Positions 45,492 to 57,833 of a stretch of DNA of 64,000 nt are shown piece by piece. The notes below the pieces were generated by a model. The model had not been told where the DNA came from and did not search any database. It saw only the letters and a list, made by a program, of their open reading frames with translations. Positions within the stretch are counted from its first letter, which is position 1. Every line of letters starts with the position of its first letter. This stretch comes from Clostridium pasteurianum DSM 525 = ATCC 6013. GTDB taxonomy: Bacteria > Bacillota > Clostridia > Clostridiales > Clostridiaceae. Location: NCBI RefSeq assembly GCF_000807255.1, contig NZ_CP009268.1, positions 1,394,384-1,458,383 on the forward strand, in the 5' to 3' direction. The translations under genes and the position numbers were made by a program.

Positions 45492-45592
45492 AAAATTAAC
45501 AAGATTTCTTTAAATTAAGCATATATTTTATTGTAATATAGCTTTTGCAGATTATACTTATTTTTTTCTGCTAAATAACATGAATGGAGTAA

Positions 45593-47596
<2,004 letters not shown>

Positions 47597-47679
47597 TAAC
47601 TGTATATTGATAAAAAAACATTTACAATAATAAAAAAATCAATTAATATTATGGTGATAGTAAAATAGGAGGAAATAAA

Positions 47680-47955
47680 ATGAAGAAAGCAATAAACCTT
47701 ATTGGTTGGGTGTTTGTTTTATTAACAATGCTTACTTTAACCTTTACATTACTTACAACATATTTATTTGTTCGCCAGATAAGCTATTTTGATTCCTATA
47801 GTACATTTCAGCTATGCATGGCATTGACAATGATAATTTGGGCAATTAGAATGTTTATTGACAAGAAAGAGAGAACACAAAATCTTCTATATTCAGTTTC
47901 TTGTACACTTATTGCAATGGGAGCTGTATATTTTATGTACATAGGAGTATTTTAA
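47680..47955 (+). CDS. Small three-helix membrane protein
   Basis: A 91-residue protein with three hydrophobic segments (about 7-31, 44-58, 67-88) and few charged residues. No family is recognised. GGAGGAA precedes ATG 47680, so it is probably translated. It lies after ligA on the same strand, and repeat copy E begins 32 bp after its stop. Function unknown. Confidence 0.65.
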   Translation: MKKAINLIGWVFVLLTMLTLTFTLLTTYLFVRQISYFDSYSTFQLCMALTMIIWAIRMFIDKKERTQNLLYSVSCTLIAMGAVYFMYIGVF

Positions 47956-47987
47956 ATATGTAAAAATTTATTCTACATAAGCTGTAA

Positions 47988-48083
47988 TTGAAGCAAGTTC
48001 TTAATTCAGGTGAAGATTCTTTTACCCCATCTGAATTTTAGAACTGCAAATGCATGGCTTACTTGGCGTAAGTCAGGTTAAAA
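47988..48083 (+). repeat. Dispersed structured repeat, copy E (3' deleted)
   Basis: Left end, first hairpin (GGTGAAG / CCCCATC, here mispaired) and GAACTGCAAATGCATGGC are intact. The rest of the copy runs ACTTGGCGTAAGTCAGGTTAAAA, joining the ACTTGGCGT arm straight to the right end. This looks like a deletion between the two arms of the second stem. Confidence 0.88.
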
Positions 48084-48461
48084 TTTATTTTATGCCGAAT
48101 ACATTTAGTTGTAAATAGATTTTAATTACAGCCTGTGTAGGCTTTTTTATTTTCTTAGAAAAAATAATTTGAATTTTTAAACTTTCTAGTATATAATAGT
48201 TACAAGTTTTAAGATAATTTTACCTAAAATAATAAATTTATCAGTTTTGAAATTAAGGGTTACCTGTAAGGTAACCTTATTTGTTATTAATAATTTTGTT
48301 TAAAATATTTGAGATTATACAATAATATATTGTATAATTTAATTTGGTAATATGGTAAGATAAATGGAAACATTAAATTACAGAGTATCTGGCTGCTTCA
48401 GCTTAAAGATATTAGTCATTGTATAAAAAGTAATTAAAGCTTTAAGAAAGAGAGGGGTACC
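48084..48461. other. Intergenic region upstream of gatC
   Basis: About 380 bp. It has a terminator AGCCT/AGGCT plus T run (48130-48149) and a hairpin AAGGGTTACC/GGTAACCTT (48255-48278) without T run. The remaining 180 bp presumably holds the gatCAB promoter. No gene is seen. Confidence 0.6.
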
Positions 48462-48749
48462 ATGTCAGTTTCAAAAAAAGATGTAGAATATGTTGCAGAA
48501 CTTGCAAGACTTAGTTTTAATGAAGAAGAAAAAGAAGAATTAATAAAAGACCTAAATAAAGTTTTAGAGTATGTAGAGAAGTTAAATGAATTAGATACAG
48601 AAAACACAGATATAATTGTTAATCCTTATTATATTGAGAATAAATTTAGAGAAGATGAAATAGAAGCTTCAATGGAACTTAAAGAAGTTTTAAATAATGC
48701 GCCTCAAAAATTAGAAGAATATATAATGGTTCCTAAGATAATAGAATAG
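48462..48749 (+). CDS. gatC: Asp-tRNA(Asn)/Glu-tRNA(Gln) amidotransferase subunit C
   Basis: Small subunit stabilising GatA in the amidotransferase that makes Gln-tRNA and Asn-tRNA from mischarged precursors. The 95-residue protein has the family pattern [23 protein letters not shown] and the late [28 protein letters not shown] precedes ATG 48462. It starts the gatCAB operon. Confidence 0.96.
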   Translation: MSVSKKDVEYVAELARLSFNEEEKEELIKDLNKVLEYVEKLNELDTENTDIIVNPYYIENKFREDEIEASMELKEVLNNAPQKLEEYIMVPKIIE

Positions 48750-48812
48750 TATGGTGTTTAATTATTGTATTATTTTTAGATGTAGCTTAAAGATAATAAT
48801 GGAGGTAAAAAT

Positions 48813-50273
48813 ATGGAATTACATAAACTTAAGGCCCATGAGTTAAAAGATTTAATAAAAAATAAAGAAGTCAAGGTGGAGGAAGTAACTAATTCCTTTT
48901 TAAATAGAATAGACGAGACTGATGATAAAATAGGAGCGTATTTATACAAGGCAGAAGAAGAGGCATTAAGTGAAGCTAAAAAGCTGGATGAGAGAATTGC
49001 AAAGGGAGAAGTACTTGATGGATTAGGAGGAGTTCCAGTAGCTGTAAAGGATAATATAAGTGTAAAGGGTATGCAAAATACCTGTGCATCAAAAATATTA
49101 GAAGGGTATATATCTCCGTATGATTCTACAGTTACACAAAAGATAAAGGAAGCAAATGGAATAATACTTGGGAAACTCAATATGGATGAGTTTGCCATGG
49201 GATCTTCAAATGAAAACAGTGGATATAAGAAAGTGGTAAATCCTTGGAATAATGAATTTGTTCCAGGTGGTTCCTCAGGAGCATCGGCAGCCTCTGTTGC
49301 AGCTTTTGAAGCACCTATATCCTTGGGTACTGAAACCGGTGGTTCAGTGAGACAGCCTTCTTCCTTTTGTGGAGTGGTTGGACTTAAGCCTACTTATGGA
49401 AGAATATCAAGATATGGCGTGGTAGCTTTTGGATCAACTTTGGATCAGGTTGGAACTATAGGAAGAGATGTAGAAGACTGTGCACTTTTAACTCAGAATA
49501 TTGCAGGAGTGGATAACAGAGATTTTACTACAGTTAATATAGCTGTACAGAATTATAAAAAAAGTCTGGTAAAAGATATAAAGGGAAAGAAGATAGGCAT
49601 ACCTGAAGAATATTTTGGTGATGGACTTGATGACAATGTAAGAAAGAGCATAGAAGAAGCAATAAAAGTTTTAGAGGACAATGGTGCTGAAGTTAAAAGA
49701 TGTTCACTTCCATTGACAGAATATGCACTGGCAGCTTATTATATAATATCCTCTGCAGAAGCTTCATCAAATTTAGCTAGATTTGATGGTATAAGATTTG
49801 GTCATAGATCCAAAGAGGCACAAGATGCTGTAGATATATATTCTAAATCAAGAAGTGAAGGTTTTGGTAAAGAAGTTAAAAGAAGAATAATGTTAGGTAC
49901 ATATGCACTATCAGCAGGTTATTATGATGCTTACTATAAAAAAGCTTTAAAGGTTAGAAATCTTATAAAGCAGGAATTTGAAAAAACATTTAAGGAATTT
50001 GATGTATTAGTTTCGCCTACATCACCCACAACTGCATTCAGATTTGGAGAAAAGACTAAAGATGTAGTTTCCATGTATCTGTCAGATGTTTATACAGTTC
50101 CAGTAAATATAGCAGGACTTCCAGCTATATCTGTGCCTTGCGGATTTGTAAATGATTTGCCAGTAGGATTGCAATTTATAGGAAATTATTTCAGAGAAGA
50201 TGTTTTATTTAATTTTGCCTATAGCTATGAAGCATCTGCACAGTGGAATGAGAAAAAGGCTTTAGTTGAATAA
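48813..50273 (+). CDS. gatA: Asp-tRNA(Asn)/Glu-tRNA(Gln) amidotransferase subunit A
   Basis: Glutaminase subunit of GatCAB, amidase-signature family. The catalytic triad lies in VPVAVKDN (Lys79), [10 protein letters not shown] (Ser154) and [10 protein letters not shown] (Ser178). Length 486 is typical. It releases ammonia that is channelled to GatB. TAATGGAGG precedes ATG 48813. The gap from gatC is about 60 bp, and gatB starts 14 bp after its stop. Confidence 0.97.
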   Translation: MELHKLKAHELKDLIKNKEVKVEEVTNSFLNRIDETDDKIGAYLYKAEEEALSEAKKLDERIAKGEVLDGLGGVPVAVKDNISVKGMQNTCASKILEGYISPYDSTVTQKIKEANGIILGKLNMDEFAMGSSNENSGYKKVVNPWNNEFVPGGSSGASAASVAAFEAPISLGTETGGSVRQPSSFCGVVGLKPTYGRISRYGVVAFGSTLDQVGTIGRDVEDCALLTQNIAGVDNRDFTTVNIAVQNYKKSLVKDIKGKKIGIPEEYFGDGLDDNVRKSIEEAIKVLEDNGAEVKRCSLPLTEYALAAYYIISSAEASSNLARFDGIRFGHRSKEAQDAVDIYSKSRSEGFGKEVKRRIMLGTYALSAGYYDAYYKKALKVRNLIKQEFEKTFKEFDVLVSPTSPTTAFRFGEKTKDVVSMYLSDVYTVPVNIAGLPAISVPCGFVNDLPVGLQFIGNYFREDVLFNFAYSYEASAQWNEKKALVE

Positions 50274-50287
50274 GGAAGGTGAATAAA

Positions 50288-51718
50288 ATGGAATATGAAG
50301 TTGTAATAGGGCTTGAAGTTCATACGGAACTTTCAACAAAAACTAAAATATATTGTGGATGTACAACAGAATTTGGAGGACAGCCTAATACCCATGTTTG
50401 TCCTGTATGTTTGGGACTTCCTGGTGCACTTCCACATTTAAATAAGAAAGTAGTGGAGTATGGGATTAAAGCAGGTCTTGCTTTAAATTGCTCCATAACA
50501 AAATATGGAAGAATGGATAGAAAAAATTATTTTTATCCTGATTGTCCTAAAAATTATCAGATAACTCAAGATGAATTACCACTTTGTACAGAGGGATATA
50601 TTGAAATTGAATTGGAAGATGAAAGCATTAAAAAAATAGGAATAGAGAGAATACACATAGAAGAAGATGCAGGTAAGCTTTTACATACTGGCGTAGGTAC
50701 TTTAGTTGATTTTAACAGAGCGGGGGTACCTCTAGCTGAAATAGTATCTAAACCAGATCTTAGAAGTCCAAAAGAAGCAGTTCAATATCTTGAAAAACTA
50801 AAGAGTATACTTTCATGTATAGGGGTTTCTGATTGTAAAATGGAAGAAGGATCTTTAAGATGTGATGCCAATATATCTGTTATGGAAAAGGGATCAGATA
50901 AATTTGGTGTTAGGACAGAAATAAAGAATATGAACTCCTTTAAAGCATTAGAAAAGGCATTAAACTATGAAACTGAAAGGCAGATAGTTGCCCTAGAAAA
51001 GGGAGAGAAGCTTACTCAGGACACAAGAAGATGGGATGATAATAACAATATAACTACTATAATGAGAAGTAAAGAATTTGCCAATGATTATAGATATTTT
51101 CCAGAAGGAGATCTTGTTACATTAAATATAGATGATAAATGGATAGAAGAAATCAGAGAGACAATACCTGAGCTTCCTTATGAGAAAGAAGTAAGATTTG
51201 TTAATGAGTTTAAAATTCCTAAATATGATGCCAAGGTTCTTACCCTTACAATGTCTATGGCAGAATTCTTTGAAGAAACTGCTGTATTAAGTGAAGATGC
51301 AAAAGCTTCATCAAATTGGCTTATGGGTGATATATCCAAAATAATGAAGGAAAATGCTGTATGGGTAGAAAATTTGAAATTTACTCCAAAGCAATTAGCT
51401 GAGCTTATAAAACTTATAAATGGGGGAACTATATCTAACGCTATAGGTAAAAAAATTATAGTTGACATGTTTAATACAGGTAAAAATCCTAAAGTTATTA
51501 TTGAGGAAAAGGGATTGATTCAAAATAGTAATGAAGATGAGATTTTTAAAGTAGTTAAAAGCGTATTAGATAATAATGGTAAAACTATAGAGGATTATAA
51601 AAATGGAAGAAAGAGAGTTTTAGGATTTCTTGTAGGTCTTGTTATGAAAGAAACTAAAGGGAAGGCAAATCCTCAAATTGTAAATAAACTTATAAATGAA
51701 GAGATAAAAAAATATTAG
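50288..51718 (+). CDS. gatB: Asp-tRNA(Asn)/Glu-tRNA(Gln) amidotransferase subunit B
   Basis: Kinase/amidotransferase subunit that activates the misacylated tRNA. N-terminal GLEVHTELSTKTKIYCGCTTEFG and the zinc-related CPVCLGLPGALP are conserved. The YqeY-like C-terminal domain (about 330-476) ends NPQIVNKLINEEI. I start at ATG 50288 (MEYEVVIGLEVH); the GTG at 50279 forms part of the ribosome site AAGGAAGGTG. It closes the gatCAB operon and is followed by a terminator. Confidence 0.97.
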   Translation: MEYEVVIGLEVHTELSTKTKIYCGCTTEFGGQPNTHVCPVCLGLPGALPHLNKKVVEYGIKAGLALNCSITKYGRMDRKNYFYPDCPKNYQITQDELPLCTEGYIEIELEDESIKKIGIERIHIEEDAGKLLHTGVGTLVDFNRAGVPLAEIVSKPDLRSPKEAVQYLEKLKSILSCIGVSDCKMEEGSLRCDANISVMEKGSDKFGVRTEIKNMNSFKALEKALNYETERQIVALEKGEKLTQDTRRWDDNNNITTIMRSKEFANDYRYFPEGDLVTLNIDDKWIEEIRETIPELPYEKEVRFVNEFKIPKYDAKVLTLTMSMAEFFEETAVLSEDAKASSNWLMGDISKIMKENAVWVENLKFTPKQLAELIKLINGGTISNAIGKKIIVDMFNTGKNPKVIIEEKGLIQNSNEDEIFKVVKSVLDNNGKTIEDYKNGRKRVLGFLVGLVMKETKGKANPQIVNKLINEEIKKY

Positions 51719-51753
51719 TTAAAAAATAATAAAATTTAATATAATATACTAAA

Positions 51754-51800
51754 AAGTCCTGAGAATAAGATTTATAAAAATTTTCAGGACTATTTTTGTC
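51754..51800 (+). terminator. Terminator after gatB
   Basis: Stem AGTCCTGA / TCAGGACT with a long loop followed by ATTTTTG. Confidence 0.82.
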
Positions 51801-51917
51801 TGCTTTTCTATAAGGTGGGAATAGCAGCTACAGGTTCCTGGATAATTCATCTAAAAAATTGTTTACTATAGGCAATAAATGTTAATAATCATTAATATGA
51901 TATGTTTTAGTTATGAA

Positions 51918-51945
51918 TTTCACCTGAATTAAGAGCTTGCTTCAA
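51918..51945 (-). repeat. Solo end of the dispersed repeat (G)
   Basis: On the minus strand this reads TTGAAGCAAGCTCTTAATTC then AGGTGAAA. The first 25 bases are the left end of the main repeat, and AGGTGAAA matches the right end. The whole interior is absent. It is the only copy in this orientation and lies about 45 bp upstream of the next gene. Confidence 0.8.
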
Positions 51946-51992
51946 ATGTGCTATTAAATCAATTAAAAATATGTTTATAAGGGTACGTGTGT

Positions 51993-53633
51993 ATGAAAAT
52001 TTTAAAGAGATATTTAAGTATAATTTTGATTATCATCATAATTTCAATAATATTTTCTGGATGTGTAGAAAAAAAAGAGGATATAAATACAATTAATCAA
52101 AATAATAGATATTTAATGTACGATATAGGAAGTTTGCCAGAGGATTTAAGCAAGACAGATATGGATGTTTTAAGAGTTAGAGATATTGAGAGAGTGTTAT
52201 TTCAAGGATTAGTATATGAAAAGGAAAATAGCAAGGATGGTATAGGTTATGCACTAGCAAAAAGCTGTGATATTTCAAAGGATGGACTTGTATATACCTT
52301 TGCATTAAAAGATAATATAAAATGGAATGATGGCAGCCCTATTACAGCTCAGGACTTTGTAGATTTTTTTAAAGATATATTGTCACAGGATTATGATAGT
52401 GTATACAGGTATGAGCTCAAATGTATTTATGGAGTTTCGGATTTTATAGATCATAATAAGGACTTTTCAGCAGTTGCCATTACGGCACCGAAAGATAATA
52501 TACTTCAAATAAGATTGAACTATCCAAGTCCACATTTTTTACAATTATTAACTCAGCCTATGTATGGTCTTAGAAAAATTGATAGTAATATTATAAATTG
52601 GAAAAAGAATTATAAATATATAAAGTATTCAGGAGCCTTTTTCATTAAAAATATAGAAGGCAATGGTAATATACTTTTAAATAAAAATAAGAATTATGTA
52701 TTTAAGAGTGACGTTAAAAGTAATCAGATTGTACTGACTACAAATAAAAATGGAAGTGCATATTCCTTGGCTGATTTTGAAACTTATAACAATTTGGATA
52801 TATTCTTGAATCCACCTTCAACAGAGGTAGATAGATTAAAATCTAAAGGAGAAGCTGCTATTTTTCCAAAGCTTTCGGTTAAAGGATTATTTTTTAATTT
52901 TAATAGCAATACTGCAGTTTCAAATTATAATTTTAGAAAAGCCGTGCAGTTATCTATGGATAGAAATGAATTAATAGATAATGTAGTAGGGGATTATGGG
53001 GAAGCTTTGACATCATATTTACCTAGAGAAATGAACTCTTCACCAATAGATAACAGTAAAGTTGATAATTACAATAAAAGTGAAGCCTTAAAATATTTTA
53101 AAGAGAGCAATTATAATAAAAATAATGTAATAAGATTTGTATATGTGGATAATGATACCAATAAAAAAGTATGCGAGAATATTATTAAGATGATAAATTA
53201 TACTATATCTAATGAAGGAAGTAACAGTGATACGGGAGCAATAGGTAATGTGAAATTTCAACTTAAAGGTTATAGCTTAAAGGATATAAATGAAGTTATA
53301 AAGAATAATAATTATGATATGTATTTAGGTGATTACAATATAAATTATAATAATATTATGTCCTTTCTAGAAATATGGAAGTCTAATTCTCCTTATAATA
53401 TATATGGATTTAAAGATATTGCCTATGATGATCTAATATATACTGGAAATGTTGCTGAAGACTTAAATAAAAAATATGAGGTATATAATAAATGTATAGA
53501 GGAATTAAAAAATAGAATACCTGTAATTCCTCTATATTCTAAAAATACTATAGCATGTTCTAAAACCTCTGTACAGAGCTTAAATTTAAATGAATTTGGG
53601 AATGTGTTAATAGAAAAGCTTCAGGAAAAATAG
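51993..53633 (+). CDS. Oligopeptide-type ABC transporter substrate-binding lipoprotein
   Basis: An extracytoplasmic solute-binding protein of family 5 (OppA/DppA type). The signal peptide has a lipobox FSGC at the end of a long hydrophobic stretch, so the Cys near residue 24 should be lipidated and anchor the protein to the membrane. Family motifs are SKDGLVYTFALKDNIKWNDG and TAQDFVDFF. The C terminus is PVIPLYSKNTIACS. No permease or ATPase genes are adjacent, so it must work with components elsewhere or act as a peptide receptor. I use ATG 51993; GTG 51987 is an alternative. The ribosome site is weak. Confidence 0.88.
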   Translation: MKILKRYLSIILIIIIISIIFSGCVEKKEDINTINQNNRYLMYDIGSLPEDLSKTDMDVLRVRDIERVLFQGLVYEKENSKDGIGYALAKSCDISKDGLVYTFALKDNIKWNDGSPITAQDFVDFFKDILSQDYDSVYRYELKCIYGVSDFIDHNKDFSAVAITAPKDNILQIRLNYPSPHFLQLLTQPMYGLRKIDSNIINWKKNYKYIKYSGAFFIKNIEGNGNILLNKNKNYVFKSDVKSNQIVLTTNKNGSAYSLADFETYNNLDIFLNPPSTEVDRLKSKGEAAIFPKLSVKGLFFNFNSNTAVSNYNFRKAVQLSMDRNELIDNVVGDYGEALTSYLPREMNSSPIDNSKVDNYNKSEALKYFKESNYNKNNVIRFVYVDNDTNKKVCENIIKMINYTISNEGSNSDTGAIGNVKFQLKGYSLKDINEVIKNNNYDMYLGDYNINYNNIMSFLEIWKSNSPYNIYGFKDIAYDDLIYTGNVAEDLNKKYEVYNKCIEELKNRIPVIPLYSKNTIACSKTSVQSLNLNEFGNVLIEKLQEK

Positions 53634-53645
53634 ATTAATAAGTAA

Positions 53646-53702
53646 TAAAAGAGCTGCGTTACACTGCATTTTTATGCAATACAGCGTAGCCTCTTTTATA
53701 TA
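53646..53702. terminator. Bidirectional terminator
   Basis: Arms AAAGAGCTGCGTTACACTGC and GCAATACAGCGTAGCCTCTTTT (shown by their ends) form an imperfect 18-bp stem. It lies between convergent genes. Confidence 0.75.
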
Positions 53703-53783
53703 ATAAGTGAATATTGTCTAAATTTTTTATTAGTTTTATTAGAGATATCTATGTTATGAAAATAGGATACTCAAAAGATTATA

Positions 53784-55355
53784 CTAAGAAGTTTTTAAAT
53801 TAGAATTATTTTCCTTTGGCATATTGTTGTTCTTAGTATGCTTATTTTTATTGTTTTTGTTATGATGAGAATTGTTATTTTCATTAAATTTAACATATTG
53901 TTTATTAGAATTTTTAGAAGATGTTTTAGAACTATATTTAATGGATTCTTCTTTAGATGATCTAACTGAAGCTATTTTATAAGTAGGTTTAAAAAGATAT
54001 ATAAATAAAAAGAATAAAAACATGTTTTGATTACTGTAAAAGCTATTTTTAGATTTAGTAAAGGTATTCTTTTTTTTATTATAAGTTATAGATTTTAAAA
54101 ATACAGGGGCTGTTTCTGAGGTTTCCGGTGTTGGTATAGTAGGCATTTTAAAGTTCTGTTCATTCAACAAATCTTCGGAATTAAGAGAAAAATTTTTATA
54201 TCTTTCAGGATTGCCTAAACTAGGAACATCAGGCCAGCTGTTAATAATTCCAGATTCAATAATTTGACGTTTAAATATGTTAGAAATAATATTATCATTT
54301 TCATCCTCAGCAGAAGATACTAATGTACTTACAACATACAATAGTATTTCTTCAGAACTATAGTTTGTTTCCTTTTTATCTTTATCTTTTACAAATATAT
54401 GATTTTCAGAATTATATGTTTGCTTAAGCCTTTCCAAAATTTCTCTAACATTCTTTTTGTAATTAAAAAATCCGGTATGTTTATATATAAGTGATGAGTT
54501 TATACAGCATAGACATTGTATATTTATGTCTGGAGTTTCTTCCTCATCCTCTGCTTTAGATTCTAGTTTTTCTAATACATAATCATATAAATCCAGAAGA
54601 AGAGCTAGAGAACTTTTATTACGAGAGTAATCATAAAATACATTTAAAGCTAAACAAACCTTTAAAATTTCTTCTGAAGATAAATTATATATATCCCCTT
54701 TGTATCCCTCAAGCATATTTAATATATCTAATGAAAAATTCTTAAATTGGATGGAATCTTTATCATTAGAAAGCTGAGAACAGCTGTAAAAAGCAGACAT
54801 TAATAATGCTTGATCTGAAAAATTGAATTTAGAAGACTTTTCTTCAAGTTTTAATTCAGAATCAGATGAATCAGATATATCTTTTTTATCTACAAAAACA
54901 CCCTCAAAATTTCTAAGATTGGTTGCATAGAATTCCAATTGTTTTCTTCCAAGCTCTGTGTATATAGAGCCTAAATTCGATTTATCTGAATGAATAGTTT
55001 CAAGGCCTCTATAATATTTAGATAATTCAAGTATAGATAATGTCATAAAGGCATTGCTGGATATGGGTATTTCTCTCTTAAATTTGTCTTCCATCCATCT
55101 TGCTTTGTTATCGGAAAATTCCAGTTCACAATCTCCTTTTTTATATACACATAAAAGTGGAGAAAATGAATTAAATGTGCTAATATCATTATTGGGAATA
55201 ATTTTGTGCCTAAATTCTTTAGTATAAGTTGAGATACCAAATTTAGAATAAAACACAATTATTTTTTCACTTTCTTTAGCAAGGTGAAACAATTGATTTT
55301 TTATATTTTCTTTATTTAAAGAATTAATTTTTAAAAATGGTCCTATATATCTCAA
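53784..55355 (-). CDS. Hypothetical protein with helical repeats and basic disordered tail
   Basis: I do not recognise the family. The protein of about 523 residues is acidic and helical through most of its length, with patterns such as SNAFMTLSILELSKYYRGLE and ALLMSAFYSCSQLSN that recall alpha/alpha-toroid repeats. One hydrophobic segment (MFLFFLFIYLFKPTY) lies near residue 450. The last about 65 residues are a Lys/Asn/Ser/His-rich disordered tail. TTG 55355 is chosen, because GGCGGTG lies 6 bases upstream; GTG 55364 is the alternative. It is convergent with the lipoprotein gene and divergent from the AIR-synthase-like gene. Similar genes in other clostridia seem likely. Confidence 0.75.
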   Translation of the reverse strand: MRYIGPFLKINSLNKENIKNQLFHLAKESEKIIVFYSKFGISTYTKEFRHKIIPNNDISTFNSFSPLLCVYKKGDCELEFSDNKARWMEDKFKREIPISSNAFMTLSILELSKYYRGLETIHSDKSNLGSIYTELGRKQLEFYATNLRNFEGVFVDKKDISDSSDSELKLEEKSSKFNFSDQALLMSAFYSCSQLSNDKDSIQFKNFSLDILNMLEGYKGDIYNLSSEEILKVCLALNVFYDYSRNKSSLALLLDLYDYVLEKLESKAEDEEETPDINIQCLCCINSSLIYKHTGFFNYKKNVREILERLKQTYNSENHIFVKDKDKKETNYSSEEILLYVVSTLVSSAEDENDNIISNIFKRQIIESGIINSWPDVPSLGNPERYKNFSLNSEDLLNEQNFKMPTIPTPETSETAPVFLKSITYNKKKNTFTKSKNSFYSNQNMFLFFLFIYLFKPTYKIASVRSSKEESIKYSSKTSSKNSNKQYVKFNENNNSHHNKNNKNKHTKNNNMPKENNSNLKTS

Positions 55356-55443
55356 AATAAACACCGCCTAAAAGTAATCCTATATAGCATTATATGAAAT
55401 ACTGATTATGATTGTGTATATTTTTTTAGAAAGGAAGATTTTT

Positions 55444-56424
55444 ATGAAGGTTGGAAAGCTGGATTCTTATGAATTGCAGAAGATAATCGATAACAATAGA
55501 GGAATAAAGAGAGAAGACGTAAGAATTAGAGGGGGCATTGGTGAAGATTGCAGTGTTATAGAATTTGGAGACTTTGAATGTGTAGTATCTACAGATCCCA
55601 TAACTGGAGCGGAAAAGGGACTTGGGAAACTTGCAGTACACATTAATTGTAATGATATTGCTTCTGCTGGAGTTGAACCTCTAGGAATACTTGTAACTAT
55701 AATGGCTCCAGAAAGTTCAACACTTATAGATATAAAGAATGTTATGGAGGAAATAAGTGAAGAGTGCAAAAAACTAAATTTAGAGATACTAGGGGGACAT
55801 ACAGAAGTAACTAGTGCTGTAAATAGAATGATAGTATCCTGTACAGTTTTAGGAAAGGGAAGGAAAAATTCTTCTGTATCTACAGCTGATGCAAAGCCTG
55901 GAGATGATATAATTATCACTAAAAAACTTGGAATGGAAGGTACTTTTATAGCTGTAAGTCATAAAGAAGATGAATTAATAAATATACTTACAGAGGAAGA
56001 AATAAAAGAGGCTAGAGGTTATATAGAAAGTATAAGTGTAGTAGATGAGGGAAGAATTTGCGGAAGAGCTGGAGTCAACAGTATGCATGACATAACAGAA
56101 GGTGGAGTTTTAGGAGCACTTTGGGAAGTGTCTAAAGCCAGTAATTGTGGCTTTAAAATTTGTTATGATTTTATGCCTATAAGTGAAGTAACCAGAAAAG
56201 TGTGCAAGAAATTTAATATAGATCCTTTAAGATTTATATCTTCAGGAAGTATGCTTGTAACTTGTAAAGATGGAAATAAATTGGTGGATTTATTGAAGAA
56301 AAACAACATAGAATCTGTAATAATTGGCAATATTACTGAGGATAAAAATATCATTATAAAAGATGGAAAAGAGGAAGAAGTTGATCCTCCAGATAGTGAT
56401 GAATTATTTAAAATAATGAAATAA
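55444..56424 (+). CDS. AIR synthase-related (PurM/HypE-fold) protein
   Basis: An ATP-binding PurM-fold protein of about 326 residues. N-terminal GGIGEDCSVIEFGD and VSTDPITGAEKGLGKLAVHI, then NCNDIASAGVEPLG and GGHTEVT, are the AIRS motifs; MHDITEGGVLGALWEVSK is the C-terminal domain hallmark. The family includes HypE, SelD, PurM and ThiL, but hydrogenase or selenium genes are not nearby and there is no C-terminal PRICA-like HypE tail, so a specific reaction is not assigned. ATG 55444 follows GAAAGGAAG. It lies just upstream of rph and rdgB. Confidence 0.88.
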   Translation: MKVGKLDSYELQKIIDNNRGIKREDVRIRGGIGEDCSVIEFGDFECVVSTDPITGAEKGLGKLAVHINCNDIASAGVEPLGILVTIMAPESSTLIDIKNVMEEISEECKKLNLEILGGHTEVTSAVNRMIVSCTVLGKGRKNSSVSTADAKPGDDIIITKKLGMEGTFIAVSHKEDELINILTEEEIKEARGYIESISVVDEGRICGRAGVNSMHDITEGGVLGALWEVSKASNCGFKICYDFMPISEVTRKVCKKFNIDPLRFISSGSMLVTCKDGNKLVDLLKKNNIESVIIGNITEDKNIIIKDGKEEEVDPPDSDELFKIMK

Positions 56425-56459
56425 CAGATTAATTGACAACTGATATTGTGGAGGTTTTT

Positions 56460-57209
56460 ATGCGTTTTGACGGAAGGAAATTTGATCAAATAAGACCAGT
56501 TAATATAGTAAGAAACTATACTAAATATGCTGATGGATCAGTATATATTGAGGTAGGAGATACTAAGGTTATATGTAATGTTTCTATTGAGGAAAAGGTA
56601 CCTTTGTTTTTAAGAGGTAAAGGAGAAGGATGGATTACCTGTGAGTACAGTATGCTGCCAAGGGCAACTCAAATTCGTAAAATGAGAGATATAACTAAGG
56701 GGAAAATAGATGGAAGAACTGTGGAGATACAGAGGCTTATAGGGCGAACTTTAAGGTCTGTGGTGGATCTTAAGGCTCTTGGAGAAAAGACACTTTGGGT
56801 TGATTGTGATGTTATTCAGGCAGATGGAGGTACTAGAACTACAGCTATTACAGGGGCTTTTATAGCTATAGTAGAAGCGATTAATAAATTACATAAAAAA
56901 AAGGATTTTAAGATTTATCCTATAAGAAAATATTTAAGTGCTGTAAGTGTTGGAATAGTAAACAATGAAAAACTTTTAGATTTGTGTTATGAAGAAGATT
57001 CCAATGCTCAGGTAGATATGAATATCATAATGACTGATGATGGACAGTTCGTGGAGATACAGGGGACTGGAGAGCAGAATCCCTTTTCAAGAAAAGATAT
57101 GAATGAATTAATTGATTTAGCTGAAATTGGTGTAAAGAAAATGATTCAAATACAAAAACGAAGTTTAAAAAACGATGCACTTTGGATTGGAACAGGAGGG
57201 GAAATATAA
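56460..57209 (+). CDS. rph: Ribonuclease PH
   Basis: Phosphorolytic 3'-5' exoribonuclease trimming tRNA ends. The family N terminus [14 protein letters not shown], the RNA-binding [10 protein letters not shown] and the phosphate-binding [12 protein letters not shown] are seen. Length about 249 residues is standard. The perfect ribosome site TGGAGG fixes ATG 56460. It is 4 bp before rdgB, as in most Firmicutes. A dense tRNA array starts 1.4 kb downstream. Confidence 0.96.
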   Translation: MRFDGRKFDQIRPVNIVRNYTKYADGSVYIEVGDTKVICNVSIEEKVPLFLRGKGEGWITCEYSMLPRATQIRKMRDITKGKIDGRTVEIQRLIGRTLRSVVDLKALGEKTLWVDCDVIQADGGTRTTAITGAFIAIVEAINKLHKKKDFKIYPIRKYLSAVSVGIVNNEKLLDLCYEEDSNAQVDMNIIMTDDGQFVEIQGTGEQNPFSRKDMNELIDLAEIGVKKMIQIQKRSLKNDALWIGTGGEI

Positions 57210-57212
57210 AAT

Positions 57213-57833
57213 ATGAATAAACTTATAGTTGCAAGCAATAATCAAGGTAAAATAAAAGAAATAAAAGAAATTCTTAAGAACTTTCAATTAGAAGTATTTT
57301 CATTAAAAGATCTCCAGATAGATATTGATGTAGTAGAAGATGGCAGCACTTTTATGGAAAATGCCTATAAAAAAGCTAAAGAAATATATAATATTACTAA
57401 AGGTTATATGGTACTTGCGGATGATTCAGGGCTCATGGTAGATGCTTTAAATGGAGCTCCTGGAGTATTATCCGCAAGATTTTCAGGAGAACATGGAAAT
57501 GATGAAAAGAACAATGAAAAATTAATTAGTATGTTAAAGGGAAAAGGTAAAGGAGATAGAAAGGCAAGATTTGTATGTGCCTTAGTACTTATCATGGATA
57601 ATTATGAAGAAATTAAGGTACAGGAGCAGGTAGAGGGGATTATACTTGAAGATAGGAGGGGAAAAGATGGATTTGGATATGATCCATTGTTTTACATACC
57701 TGAAATAAAAAAAACTTTTGCCGAAATGACTAGCAGCGAAAAAAATAGTATAAGTCATAGAGGAAGAGCATTAAATCAGTTGAAGCAAGTTCTTAATTCA
57801 GGTGGGTATTCTTTTACGCCATCTGAATTTTAG
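57213..57833 (+). CDS. rdgB: XTP/dITP diphosphatase (RdgB/HAM1) with repeat-encoded tail
   Basis: Hydrolyses non-canonical purine triphosphates such as dITP and XTP. Motifs [38 protein letters not shown] and [20 protein letters not shown] are conserved. The family usually ends shortly after SHRGRAL. Here the C terminus [17 protein letters not shown] and the stop codon come from repeat copy F, which starts at 57780. The tail is the same as in AgrA and the pseudouridine synthase, with two changes. AGGAGGGG lies upstream of ATG 57213. A phosphodiesterase gene follows. Confidence 0.95.
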   Translation: MNKLIVASNNQGKIKEIKEILKNFQLEVFSLKDLQIDIDVVEDGSTFMENAYKKAKEIYNITKGYMVLADDSGLMVDALNGAPGVLSARFSGEHGNDEKNNEKLISMLKGKGKGDRKARFVCALVLIMDNYEEIKVQEQVEGIILEDRRGKDGFGYDPLFYIPEIKKTFAEMTSSEKNSISHRGRALNQLKQVLNSGGYSFTPSEF

